Position numbers and translations under genes: made by a program
Shown here: piece by piece, positions 45,692-57,041 of the stretch
Numbering within the stretch: position 1 is the stretch's first letter
Layout of the letters: each line of letters begins with the position of its first letter
Source: Anaspis maculata
Lineage: Eukaryota; Arthropoda; Insecta; Coleoptera; Scraptiidae
DNA length: 64,000 bases
Assembly: GCA_949128115.1 (NCBI GenBank)
Contig: OX421965.1
Location: 53,125,257-53,189,256 of the forward strand
Direction: 5' to 3'
Notes under the pieces: generated by a model
The model's database searches: none
Seen by the model: the letters and a program-made list of their open reading frames with translations, nothing else
What the model was told of the DNA's origin: nothing

Positions 45692-47055
45692 GAAATCAAA
45701 TTAGTTCTGAAACAATTCAAAAGGCTGTAGCCGAAGTCCGACGTGGTGGCTCGCGCAGAGCGATCGCTAGGTCATTATGTATTCCCGCATCTACACTGGG
45801 GCGGCTGTTGCGACGGGTTAAGAAAGTGAACGGCGTGTATGTCTATAATCCAAATATCGGGAATAGGAGAATCTTCTCAAAAGATGAGGAGTTGATGCTC
45901 GCTGATTATATCAAAGCAGCATCGAAAATGCCACATGGCGTGACACGCAAGCACGTGTGTAAATTCGCTCTAGAACAGGCTAGGCTGCTAAACAAGAGCT
46001 ATCCACAACGCTGGGATAAACAACAAGCAGCATCTTTTGATTGGTGCAGAGGATTCATGAAACGGCATCCAGACATTTCACTTAGAGGCTGCAGGGAACG
46101 CAATTTGCAGCAAGTGGTAGATCCTGACAAAGCGGCTGAGACCGTCTCTTGTAAAAATCTCGAGACTTTTGACGTCAGCTCGAATAATTCGACTATGGTT
46201 ATGAAGTATCCAACCAAAGCTTCCTCGAATACGTCGCTACAGCTCCTAGCATCATCAGGGCCTCAACCGGGACCTTCGCCAGTGCTGTCATCATCAGCCA
46301 GCATGATATCGGAACCATCAGATGTGTATGATGACGAGGATGCAGATGGTTATGAAAGAGCAAATGAGGACTCCACTACCAAGTTCTCCGGTAATAAAGA
46401 AGATTTTCACAGCTCTCAGGTTGGGACGTCCAAAGCCTATAATTATGTTAGCGTGTTCAGACCACGTTTTTCATCGGGAGATCAAGTCAAATCACGTCTC
46501 GCTTCTAAATATGCGAACACTGCTAAATCCTCGGAGGACTCTGTCTTGAAAGCTGATAGTGACGATGTGTTATACGATAGCTCTGGTGATTTCAACGCTG
46601 CCAAAGAACTTTCTTCGAGTTCGCTTATCAATCCGCGTACGGGGTATAAAAATGCATATGAGCGCCGTTTTTCATCTGAGGACGAGGATCAAAACATGTG
46701 GTGTAAGAGCTTCAGTAATACAAAAGAAGTTTCTTCAAGGGCGCGACTTACACCGAGTGGCGGATATCAGAATGCGTACAAGCACTGTTTTTCATCTAAG
46801 GATGAAGATAAGAGGTGTTCGGGGAGCGACTTCGAGAACATTGATGATCGTGCGGGGAATGGCTCCTTTATGAATGATATGGGACGACGGCGATTTGCGA
46901 AGAGGTCCCTAGTAGGTGAATATTTCACTGACATAAATGGCGTTATAGATCGATTAGTAACATTGAGTGCACAGCGGAACACCGGGGACGTCGGAGTCGT
47001 CCGAGAAATAGTATCGCTGGAAAAAATTCTCCGAGATGCTGAAGTAATATACTAA
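45688..47055 (+). CDS. psq + CENP-B-type DNA-binding protein (455 aa) in the Polinton derivative
   Basis: The first in-frame ATG is 45,688; the frame stays open upstream to a GTG at 45,658. Residues 5-45 form a pipsqueak-type helix-turn-helix (AVAEVRRGGSRRAIARSL... STLGRLLRRV). Residues about 56-137 form a CENP-B/Tc5-type second HTH (EELMLADYI... RKHVCKFALEQA... DWCRGFMKRHPDISLR). Pogo/Tigger transposases have this pair, followed by a DDE catalytic domain; here it is missing. Instead there is a Ser/acidic region with three repeats of a (Y)xNAYxxxFSSxDEDx-like motif (near residues 260, 325 and 370) and a helical end. It should be a nuclear DNA-binding protein without transposase activity. Likely ligands are repeats of the element itself (inference). 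No stops or frameshifts interrupt the 1.37-kb frame. Residual doubt: an intron or the exact start. Confidence 0.85.
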   Translation: MRNQISSETIQKAVAEVRRGGSRRAIARSLCIPASTLGRLLRRVKKVNGVYVYNPNIGNRRIFSKDEELMLADYIKAASKMPHGVTRKHVCKFALEQARLLNKSYPQRWDKQQAASFDWCRGFMKRHPDISLRGCRERNLQQVVDPDKAAETVSCKNLETFDVSSNNSTMVMKYPTKASSNTSLQLLASSGPQPGPSPVLSSSASMISEPSDVYDDEDADGYERANEDSTTKFSGNKEDFHSSQVGTSKAYNYVSVFRPRFSSGDQVKSRLASKYANTAKSSEDSVLKADSDDVLYDSSGDFNAAKELSSSSLINPRTGYKNAYERRFSSEDEDQNMWCKSFSNTKEVSSRARLTPSGGYQNAYKHCFSSKDEDKRCSGSDFENIDDRAGNGSFMNDMGRRRFAKRSLVGEYFTDINGVIDRLVTLSAQRNTGDVGVVREIVSLEKILRDAEVIY

Positions 47056-47205
47056 CATTTTTTTTTTGGATACCCTCAATAGCGTAAAAATGTCCATATT
47101 TTATTCACGATCGAATGGGACATTGATCGGAAATTTGTATCAACTAATACCTAATACCTACCTACCTACCTAGCCATTTAAAGATGTAGTGAATATTTCC
47201 GTGGA

Positions 47206-47211
47206 AATAAA
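47206..47211 (+). terminator. Poly(A) signal of the psq/CENP-B gene
   Basis: AATAAA, 150 bp after the stop codon. Confidence 0.65.
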
Positions 47212-48070
47212 GATATTGAACACTTTTGAATAGAGCATATTTCTTTCACTGTCATAATCACCAATCCTATATGCCTGGTTGTGATGCCCATACTTGTCTC
47301 AATAGCGAATCATAAGGTGAGGGTTTGCGGAATGCCTGCCTCATGGACACATTCATATTTATCAAAAAAAAAAAAGAAAAGAAAAGAAAAAAGAATTCAG
47401 AGATGTCAAATAAATAGAGTGAGCTCGTGCGAAAGAATAGTCTCGACTGTAGAAACCCTCCAAAGCTCTTGTACTTTTTATCCCACCCGAATCAGTCCGG
47501 GCAGAGTCCAATTCCGGCTCTGTTAGAAGTCTATAATCTCTCATTCAATATATAAAAATGGTGCATTCCTTGATGCTAGAACATGGTATGCAAGGTGAGA
47601 CATCCTTTTTGGCTCCCTTTTACTTCTCCTGAGCCACATCAATTCGGATGATAGCCTTACCCACTTCGAAGGAACGTCTACCGTATTTGGCGAGACAAAT
47701 CAAAAATTTATATTTTTGCAATCACTGCGGGTACTAGCTACTGTAGCATCATGCATTTTTGCAGATTTTGGCCATGCAATGAGTTGCTAGAGACAAATTT
47801 CCCTGGCAACTCCCTGCACAAAAGAGGCGAAGCAGCACCTAATTCGAGCTGTATATCAAGTCAGGGAGATATTATAAATACAAATTTTTTATATGGTTTG
47901 CGGAAATCTCTGAGCTTTCGAGTAAACTAGATAATATTATCCTATCCAATTTTATTCAGAAAATCAGATAAAACATATAAAACATGTTTCACCCTCTAGC
48001 TTATCGTCAAAACCGATGAATTATTCTCGGAAATGCTTGCAAATACCTTCAAACATGTGAATGAAAATTT
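47212..48070. other. Stretch inside the Polinton derivative without recognisable gene
   Basis: It has an A-rich AAAAGAAAAG run at 47,364-47,395; no motif-bearing frame. Confidence 0.5.
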
Positions 48071-48310
48071 CTATGCTCTTGCTAGTACGATAAAATCCAT
48101 CATGTTTAACACTTGGGGGATATGGAAGATGCCGGTTCTCCGGTCATTTGGTTGGATTTTTTCCAACATTCCCATCTCAGATGGGGTTTTTTTCGAGTCG
48201 AACTTTGCGGTCGAGGATGGATTACGAGAGCAGATGTTGTTTGAACCGTCAACCTCGTCGATCACGCTTATCATCAGAGAGCCTGCGAAGTAAGCTATCT
48301 GGAGCGTAGT
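48071..48310 (-). pseudogene. Protein fragment with SVIDEV..SNN.CSRNP, copy 2
   Basis: The - frame reads LQIAYFAGSLMISVIDEV, DGSNNICSRNPSS, then FDSKKTPSEMGMLEKIQP and continues for about 35 residues to a stop; upstream it is stopped near 48,330. It is inverted relative to the copy at 44,267-44,503 and longer downstream. Probably part of a lost Polinton gene; family not recognised. Confidence 0.45.
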
Positions 48311-49330
48311 GTTCCGACCATCGTATTATTTAAAATTATCGTAGCGAGAATAATCCAGCTTATTATACATGATTTTCTCTTAAATCAATGCTTTCATACG
48401 TATATCATATTCTTTTCTTTCCGTATGTGGTTATTTTGAAGCGAACTTGGGTATTTAGGCAAATACTTATCACTCTATACTCTACTATTTTCACGCAAGC
48501 ATCCTGGGTTGAAAAAAATTATTCAGTGCTGATATTTTCCAACTCATGGCACTATGGCATGCAAAAGAAAGAAGTAGCTTTCAATTAAGTTTCTACATAA
48601 ATATTTACTATATAATTAACTCCATTAATAGGTCTGAAAGAGCGTGCGCCCGAAGCTTCTCCTATAATACCTGCATATGGCCAGGACTATGTAGGTACCT
48701 GCATCAAAACAGGTGGCATGGCTGGGATTTCTTCGCGAGCTCCGAGATTCTTCTACGGTCCTCATTATGATGTCATCGCTCGAAATTGCGCTGTTTTGTT
48801 CGACCCGGGGTAAATTGGTTTTTATTCGCTAGGCATTTACAATACATCAGCGCTTACTATATACGTATCGCAATTTTACACCAGCAGCCATGTTCCATGC
48901 TCAATTAGTCATGGTTCAGCCGACTGATCTATTGAGACATATTATAGATGGATGGATAGATAGATAGAATCATTTATTTGTTCAAGATGAAAACAGACAG
49001 GCAGGTTATCACGTGGGTACCTACACCCAGATCATTAGCGAACTTTTGACATCCAGTATGTACACGCATGCGGTGGGATAGGTAGCCCTTCTCACTACAT
49101 AGCACTATATATGGGGAGTTATGTTTGAAGGTGGATTCGGGTTTTATTTTAACAAAAATCTCGCACCGGTACAACCCTTTTTTTTTTTTTAAACCCGTAA
49201 CACCATGATAAACAAGACGGGAGATTTTAAATAAGGTTTTTATCTATCAAATAAATATTTCTCGGTTCACTCAGTTCTTTGCCATAGGAAAAAAATAGAT
49301 GATGCGACTAGCCATTCTTTCAGAAAGGAG
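48311..49330. other. Stretch inside the Polinton derivative; holds internal repeat block copy 3
   Basis: About 48,897-48,985 is the inverted, diverged third copy of the block at 44,723. No gene is recognised; poly-T near 49,180. Confidence 0.5.
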
Positions 49331-50563
49331 GCGATTCCAGGTAAACGGTGTTCATTATGCTCATTCACAGCTGGGTTTATAAAAAAAGCGAGTGCACTCG
49401 TAGTTTTCACCCAAGTGGCACTGCTTCCCCATGCTTTAGAAAGTGGTATAGAAGCCGTCTCGTTGTGTTGCTAAATGGTTTTTCCAAAGTGCTCGTAGAA
49501 TTATCTCCATACACCATCATCATATCACCATTTTCCTCGAAACTATGATGGCATATAATTCTATAATATACCCCGAGCTTTGAGAGCATGAATTTTTTAA
49601 AGAACAGGTACCTATCGGTTTTGTATGATAATAGCACTTTATACCTGCAGACCCTCGGTCGGAAACCTAACCTTATGCATCTAACAGGCCTCAAATATAT
49701 CCATCTCGCTGTGGGATGATAGACAGGGATGGAGCCGATATAGCGCGCTTTGTCACATGCGGCGCTTAGGTCTTCTCGCGAGAAAAAGCCCTTAATTCGG
49801 CAATTTACAAAACCATAAACGAGCTATATCTATCTAACCAGCAGTTTCGTTCACCTTATCGAACAATCCCGGTTGCCACCCGCCGCTCCCTACCCTCCAC
49901 CCTCTGGCAGGGGATATCATACCAATACCGGATTTGAATATTTGAATTTTTGAATTGTGACGAAGGTAAAAATGGCCGTTAAAACACAGCTAGATGATGT
50001 ACCGAGGTATCTATTACCCCCTACCATCAAAAACATCATGATGATTAGTACAACAGTTAGCTATGTATCGGTTCATCTGTCCAGAGCATGTCGACTTGTT
50101 TTGGTTAATACATTCCGACGTAGCGAGCATATAGAAAAATTAGATATCTCATCTCAGAAAAATTAGGTACCTCATCTAATTTTTTTAAAACGCTGTGCGC
50201 CTCACCTCTGCTTCCATACCTATTTCATATTCTCCCTCCTTGCTATGATTAAAACATTGCGACGTAGCGGTCATATGGAAAAATTAGGTACCTCCTCTCA
50301 TTGATTTTTTTTAAAGCGCCGTGCATCCCTTCGTTCCCATGTTGTGAGCGTCGATAAATGAAACCGTACACCGAAGCGCGAGCAAATAGAAAAATTAGGT
50401 ACCTCATCTCAGAAAAATTAGGTACCTCATCTAATTTTTTTAAAACGTTGTGCGCCTCTCTGTAGGTAAGTAAGAGCACAGCAGACGGTTCTCTCTCAAA
50501 CCTCTGCGTTTGGCCGGGCCACCACTGCATAGGATGATAGACAGAGATGTGGGAGCGAAATAG

Positions 50564-50610
<47 letters not shown>

Positions 50611-51199
50611 ATGCAGCGCTCATGCCCCCAATATGTGCAAGGACCTCCGACCATCAGGACCTTGCGAAGGACCTACCTTTGTGACTCCTTCGCATGTTCG
50701 ATTGGAAGCAGCCATAAAACACGATCCGGCGGTTTTGGGTCATGCGGAGCAGGTAATACCGAGCGCGAGAGGAGGAGACCCACCGCTGTGCGCTTGGTCG
50801 AGCTGTGTTAAGAGGATGGCAGCGCTTCATCTCGCTCTTACCAATATAGCGCAAACGGTGTCGGAGGAGGTTCGACTGAGAAGACACGATGGCACATGCA
50901 CCTGCCACTGTTCTGCTTTGCACCTGCAGCGGTAGGCATGAAGAGGAGGAGGAGGACTAAAGCGACGCTCTCAGGGTGTTATTACCTCTCTAGTAATTAC
51001 CTCAATAATTAATGAGCTCGGTTTCAGGATCCTGACCCATATCACGTCTCTATAGCACCCGGCGTCGTACCCTAAAGAGTGTACTGTAGAGCGGTAGGAC
51101 CGGTCTAATTACCTCCTCTCTAATTACCTCCTCTGTAATTACCTCCTCTGTAATTACATGTAATGAAACTTGATTCAGTCGCCCTCTTCTCTCTCTACT
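49331..51199 (-). repeat. Right terminal inverted repeat (1,869 bp)
   Basis: It mirrors 42,273-40,097. It has one copy of the block duplicated in the left arm, the (CT)n counterpart at about 50,567-50,608, and one more TAATTACCTCCTC unit near the tip. Differences from the left arm are scattered single bases and those indels. Confidence 0.92.
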
Positions 51200-51205
51200 G
51201 CTTTC
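51200..51205. repeat. Target-site duplication (right) of the Polinton derivative
   Basis: GCTTTC, identical to 40,091-40,096; followed by the missing end of the interrupted hairpin (CACCTCGGTATGTAA). Confidence 0.88.
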
Positions 51206-54200
51206 CACCTCGGTATGTAATATACCATTATTTTGCAATTCTGACCTTAATATCATCATCTAGTTCTTTAAATACAAAAAGTTCTTTTTTTTGTTTTTGT
51301 TTCTCTTCCATCCTGTATACGAGTATGCCCGCTGGCATGGTTGGTGCTAATGTCTACAAGTCTCAATCGAAAGAGAGTAGTTCAAGAAACACCTGTTTTG
51401 TCATTTCGGCATCATAAAGTTCAAGTCGATACAGTTTTTAGCACTTAGCATCCGGACCATTTCAACTATCTTGTATTTTGGAGGAGAAAGAACGAGATGC
51501 AAATGTTGAGCTTTCGTGAAAACTCGGCCTTTGTAACCAAAGTCTTTATTCTCTCGGACGCTGGCGCATTTTGCTTCATAACCAGTCAGAGCGCGGAAAG
51601 TCAATTCTACTACAGGCTTTTGCCACAAACAGCGGCAACATAGCATATCAGGCCGGTGTCTCGCTCTCACCAGTGCCAGTGGCGTGAAAAAAGTTGTGTA
51701 CAAAATCGAATGTAACAAACTTTGACACCCTGTATCCTTCTCAAAAAGCGAGTGAGAGGCATTATTGAATTATTGAATCAGGAGGACTAGGATCATTTTT
51801 CTCCAACGTTGTTTGATCGGTTAAACTCACTGACGTATAACACTAGACCGAGTTGTTTACATCCATGCATGCGGCCAAGACCTGAATCTAGTATGGCCGA
51901 CGTCAGGAAAATAACAATATGCAAAGTATATCAACTAAAAGGTGAACCCATTTGATAAATGCAGGGTCATTGTGTGAATTTTTACTCCAAATCGTCAGGA
52001 TACTTAATTCTGTACTATTTCTTGGAAAGATTTTCCTTGCCTAATTGAAAAGAAGTAGAATAAAAGTGGGGAGTGGGAATTGAATTCCAAGTGATCGCAT
52101 CTCGTATTGTAGCACCTTGTTGTGGGAACGGCTAGTGTGAGTCGCGCGCTGCGGTCAGCTGATCGCGTTGCATGCTGTCACACGTCACACCACAACGAGC
52201 CTATTTTCTTCGACGCTTTTTGTTCATTTGTCGTTTCGTTCGATATTTCGCTTATTTCGTCAAGTAATAATGGTGCAGCAGTGACAGGTGTGCAAGGCTT
52301 CGGCATACGATAACATAACAAGCTTTACTTGTTTTGCCCCCATAACATAAAGAAAACGCTGCCGAGCACGCCTATGTGTCGTCCGTATAACAAGCTCCCG
52401 CGCCCCCCCTCCCACTTTCCTCTGGTCCTAGCGGTTCTGGCGCGTCAACACAGTGTGTAATGGGGATAGGAAAGCTCCGTCTAGTATTATACGTCAGTGG
52501 TTGAACCAAACCTTAGACACCCTGTACTCTATATACGGCATACGCACACCGGTGCAATAATTCAAAAGAAATTATTTAGGACCTACCTCGTGCGAGGAGC
52601 AAATGAAAACCAATATGTATAACACAGTATTTCATTCCAACGTGAATCCTTGATCGTAACAATATTCTTACACGCAGCTTGGGTAGCGAAAGTTCAACAG
52701 GCGGTTCGCAGATTCATACATGTTCATATTAAATCATAGCCACCTACGCAATTCTCACGCCTTTCTGTATCGTAGATTACTACGCAGAAACGTAAAAAGC
52801 GCCCAGACCCTGGATGAAGCTTCGTCCTCCACCATTCACATCTTATTTGAAATCGCGGCGTAATTTACGATAAATAAATTGAACGAAGAACAAGTTGCTT
52901 GAGCAATTTGTTTCTTTCGTGTCAGGCACGTTGATTGCTTCCATAGTGAACCGTCAATGCTCGTTTGCTCGGCCGCCAGCATCATTCAGAGGATATCCGT
53001 AATAGTAAGGATGTAAATGAATTTGAGGATTACGACAAAAAAATCCTTGCTCCTTACGGAAAATCCGCGGGACTGCGTGCCTTATCGGTTCCGTTCCGTT
53101 TTCATTAAGCCTTCGTTATGGGACCGAGACCTCGGGCGTATTTGTATTACGGCTCGTAACCATCACACGGAAAGTAAAAATAAAACGAAAAAAAAAAGTT
53201 AACCATACCACTGAATATTTACGGTAAATACTCTAATGATTGTTTATCGTAACTATTTATGCGTCGTCATCACAGTCATCACTATACGCACGGCCGCAAC
53301 AACGTTTTCTATAGGTACTATTTGTTTTTACTTATCCGTCTGTGTAGGTATTTAGTTCATTCCATTTTCGGTATGTACGGGTGGTATGGCAAGCGCCAGT
53401 AATTACGCTACAATTTTAATAGGTATACCGTGCGCCAGCTCGTGCATTATTAACTACGTAATGCCTACGTAATTCGAACAATGATAATTTCATTAGAAGG
53501 ACCTCAGCTGCAGCCCGACCCGCCTTGATAGACAAGCTTTCAACAAGACCTGGAGAACTTGTCATCGTGACATCGAAGTGAGTTACTATACAAGATGCAT
53601 GTGTGTGTTTCTGCACACGTTGTACGTTGCCAGACGTCTAGATGAGGTAATGGGGTTGTGTCACGAAATTTAGTAAATTGCATTTTCCGCTTTCAAATCT
53701 AGTTATATGATACGCGCCCAGTCTGAGCAGTCAGTCTAGCATGATTGTTGCAATTCCGATAATTTTATCAAAGTATTAGTTTTATAAATCTTTGAACAAG
53801 TCAGGTCTTTAATTGGCGCTCCAAGCTGCTTCTTCACCCAATACCCAAGTCGATATTAAACTTTGCTGTGCCAGTAATAGTGCAAGATCGAAAGACCTAG
53901 TCGGCAAGCTTGTTGCTTTCCGTTTCGGATGGTCAAAGCGATTCTAGGGCGACATACAACCAGATCCCTGTATCGCCACAAATAACGCTACCGATTGTTC
54001 ACGCGAGTGAAAAATTGGTTCGAACTCGGACCGAAATAAATTTTATAAGACTGAAGCGTACCGCATATACAGGTCGAAAACACGCGGGCGAAAAATCAAT
54101 TAAAGTTTGGGAATTGAGCGTGTGATATTCAAACTCAACAGATGGTTGAAAGATGTCGCTAGCCGTGTAATTTATACGTAAGAGCGTAGAGACTTGGTAT

Positions 54201-54260
54201 AAATCGGTGCAGATCTGTTCCACCGGCACTCTCTGACCCCAGACCTTTATGCCCTCGACT
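51206..54260. other. Stretch without recognisable gene
   Basis: It begins with the displaced hairpin end (51,206-51,220). Two GACACCCTGTA words (51,722 and 52,518, same orientation) resemble termini of common insect MITEs, but no partner was found. No coding motif. Confidence 0.45.
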
Positions 54261-54493
54261 CTAGTTGTATTGCGCGGTGTTAATTCCAACAACACCCATT
54301 GCCGGGCATCGGGCGTACCTTGTATAGATGGTTTCGTCCGCGTTAAATATTACATGCTGCTGCTGGGTACATCGTCTGATAAAGCCAAATATCGTAGTAT
54401 TGTTCCCTGCCACCCTGTGTAAACTTGGCCCGCCATCGAACGGATTCCCGTCCTTGTCGCGGTAATATTGAATATGCGAATTGCTCGGTCTAC
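54261..54493 (-). other. ATG-less 77-codon open frame, exon-like, unrecognised
   Basis: Between a TGA (54,496-54,494) and a TAG (54,263-54,261) the - frame reads, among others, HIQYYRDKDGNPFDGGPSLH and NNTTIFGFIRRC. The composition looks protein-like, no ATG opens it, and an AAG|GTACGC donor-like site occurs near its end, as in an internal exon. No family recognised; it may be chance. Confidence 0.2.
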
Positions 54494-54812
54494 ATCAAGC
54501 TTTCGTGATATGGAGCCGCGCGCTCTCAACAGTTGGATTTCGCACCGGTGCACACCTCACTTTTGCTCCGGGGCTAATTGCGTAGGACGTTGGGAGACGG
54601 TTCACCAGAAGGTTTTTAAGCTAGACCAAGAACCTATGGACCGTGTGGGTATCACCTAGTAACCGAGGTATACCTAAGTGCATCCTTTGCTATCGAAGAG
54701 ATTGTATAATTTCATATCCATGGGGTTGGAACCCTTAACACAGAACGCTGCCTGTTGGAAGAGGAACCTGCATCGAGCACTCGTAAGCTATCACCGATGA
54801 TAAGTTTTTCTG

Positions 54813-54997
54813 AGACGAGTCAGGGCCTTCTTTCAGGGTAAGTCCGGGCCTTCCGCTGAACGGGTCGGGCCCTCCTTTAGTGTTGTGTCTTGGCCTCCAC
54901 TTGTGATGAGTCATGGCCTTGTTTGTAGGTGAGTCCTGGCAGTTCACTGGCTGCGTCTGGTCCACCTTTCGGGGTGAGTCTTGTCCTGCTTTAGTTC
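54813..54997. repeat. Degenerate 23-bp minisatellite
   Basis: About eight units of TGAGTC(A/C/T)(T/G)GGCCTTCTTTNRGG-like sequence occur in a row (GACGAGTCAGGGCC..., TAAGTCCGGGCC..., TGAGTCATGGCC..., TGAGTCCTGGCA...). Several units include the AP-1-like TGAGTC(A). Confidence 0.65.
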
Positions 54998-57041
54998 AGC
55001 TAGGCTTCGGGAGTGGATGCTTGTGATTGACTAACGGTACCTCGAGGTGGAGAAGGAGCGATCTTGTAGGGAGGGGTGGACGGCCTACGATTGAGATTTG
55101 CAATGCCCTAGGAAGCCATGATCGACACGGAGGTAGACTTCAACTTCTCACCAGGTGGCACCAGTGGTCCAGTGGTTGGGGTTGGAACTTGGACGGAGCT
55201 TTTGCGCGACTCTTCTAAATACGCGTTGCTAAATTTGGGGAAGCTCGAAACGAATAATAATTGAAAATAACTAAAATCGCATTTGTTGAGATCAGGGTCC
55301 AGACCCTCCATGGAGTTGCAATTGTTGATGATAATCGGTTCAGGACAACGACCCCCTCCCCTTCTTGAAACTAGTGACTTTGTTTTAGCATGCAACTGCA
55401 GTTATTCAGATTTCCATGTTTGTTGGATTATCAAATACAAGAGAATTATTATTTATGACAAATGTTATGGAGGATAGTTCCACCTAGAGAAAGGCCCGGT
55501 TTGTTTGTGCGTGGATAATTAATTTGTTGCAGTATCCACCTGAAGTTAATAGAGTTTGTTTAATCGTGAAATGGAAAATCTATTGGAATCTGTTCGTATA
55601 ATTACCTGGATATTCGACAACGCGACGATACAATAAATCTTCACCTATAATAAATTGTTAGAGCTCAATAGTTGGTTAGTGATTTCATATTTATTTATAG
55701 GGAATAAATGTTATTTCGAAGCCTTTTCGCGTTAGTTCGTCGGCGAGCACCTTTGTAGATTTTTAGCAACAATGGGTTCACTCACAAACAGTACGGGATT
55801 CAGTCAAAAAGATCTTCACATGGTAGTTTGGTACCTTGACTTGAGTAATTGTTTGCGTACGCCATTGGTTTCAAAGTTTTTGGAAGGCTGAAATCGGGTT
55901 TTACATTTGCGGCTATAGACACTCGCGGTCGTGATATCCTTTTAAGCTTCAAGAGCAATTAAAGGTGAAAAATAGGTCCATTTCTCCACAAGGGCCTAGG
56001 CCATATCCAATCTCTTCCAAAACGGGCGAAAGATTACCATAGCCTAAAAAGAGCAATGCAAAAAGAATAGTCCAGATATGAGAGACGCAGCCTTTGAAAA
56101 GAGATTCATAATAGGAGGAGCCCCGCACGCACCGGCCCACGAACTTAGATTGTGAGGAACAGGGGAAACAACAGAGAAAAGAGGGAAAAGTTCCTACTCG
56201 CTCGCAAAATTCACTCACTCCTTTTTCGGTGTCTAGACGCTGGGCTTAACCCTAACATAACCTATGACACTAACGTAAATGTTGAATCTGATGAATCCAC
56301 AACAAGAATTTCGAACCACTCTCCCCAAACAAAGTTTAAATATTTGTCAAGGTGTAGAAGCAGGTGCTGATCGGAGTATTGATGTGTGACGGCTTTGAAA
56401 TAATTGTTAGGCGAAAGTCATCTTTTGAGGAACACGTTAGAAAACTTAGCTGTCCTAGCTAACCAGCGTTGAGGTAGGGTCAGGTATAGAAACGAGCCTT
56501 TATTGAAACACTTTGACATGTATAATTATAAAAGTCAATACTTGAGTCAATACAATGATTTTACTTGGATTAAATTGGAGTATGTTGGGTTGCTTATCCA
56601 CCAGGGTGCATAAGCAAAAGAGTTAACGGGGTTTTGAAACGTTACGTTGCTTTGAGAATAGATTAGCTCAATCTCCTAGCTAAATTACCTAAAAGGAAAA
56701 ACAAGATGGGTGTAAGTTTTGTCTCCAAAACTGGATTCACGGGATGCGATTTGGTTGGTAACTCATAGGAACATATTATGAGTTCATCGTTTTCATGCAA
56801 GAAAAAAGTAACAGACTTTTGACCTCTGCTTGAGAATTTTTTTTTCAAATGTGAAGGATGAAACCGCAAGAGAGGACCATTATTCCTGTCAACATTTCCA
56901 ATAGACTCATATGCTTTTTTTATTCGCCCCCTAAGGAACGAATTTTTGTGTGCTGCGGGTTAGATCACTACTTGTATTGGCATAAAGTTCGCCCGTATCA
57001 AATCTCATTTGATCACTCCCTGATAATCCCCGAACAGGTTG
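54998..57041. other. Stretch without recognisable gene
   Basis: A 48-codon ATG frame at 55,118-55,264 and a 189-codon frame beginning 56,858 are present, the latter running into the repeat that follows. Neither shows a recognisable domain. Confidence 0.4.

Larger units (their letters stand above)
40097..51199. mobile_element. Maverick/Polinton-derived non-autonomous element, 11.1 kb
   Basis: Evidence: (1) terminal inverted repeats of 2,177 bp (left) and 1,869 bp (right), unusually long for a DNA transposon; (2) AG at the 5' end of each terminus; (3) a 6-bp duplication; (4) a decayed integrase C-terminus with chromodomain of the type used by Polintons at 44,405-44,712. Points 2 and 3 match the published definition of Polintons. 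Not found: protein-primed DNA polymerase B, packaging ATPase, protease or complete capsid genes, so it cannot move alone. It instead has a psq/CENP-B protein gene, a 150-aa gene, a possible third gene and several repeat arrays. The two arms are nearly identical in the parts compared, so the insertion is young or the arms are homogenised. Confidence 0.85.

Noticed and set aside
51717..52530. Element bounded by two GACACCCTGTA words
   Set aside because: Both words are in the same orientation and no inverted partner or TA duplication pairs with them.
55118..55264. 48-codon ATG frame with a Gly/Val-rich middle
   Set aside because: Short, no homology that I recognise and no splice or promoter context; kept only as a note.
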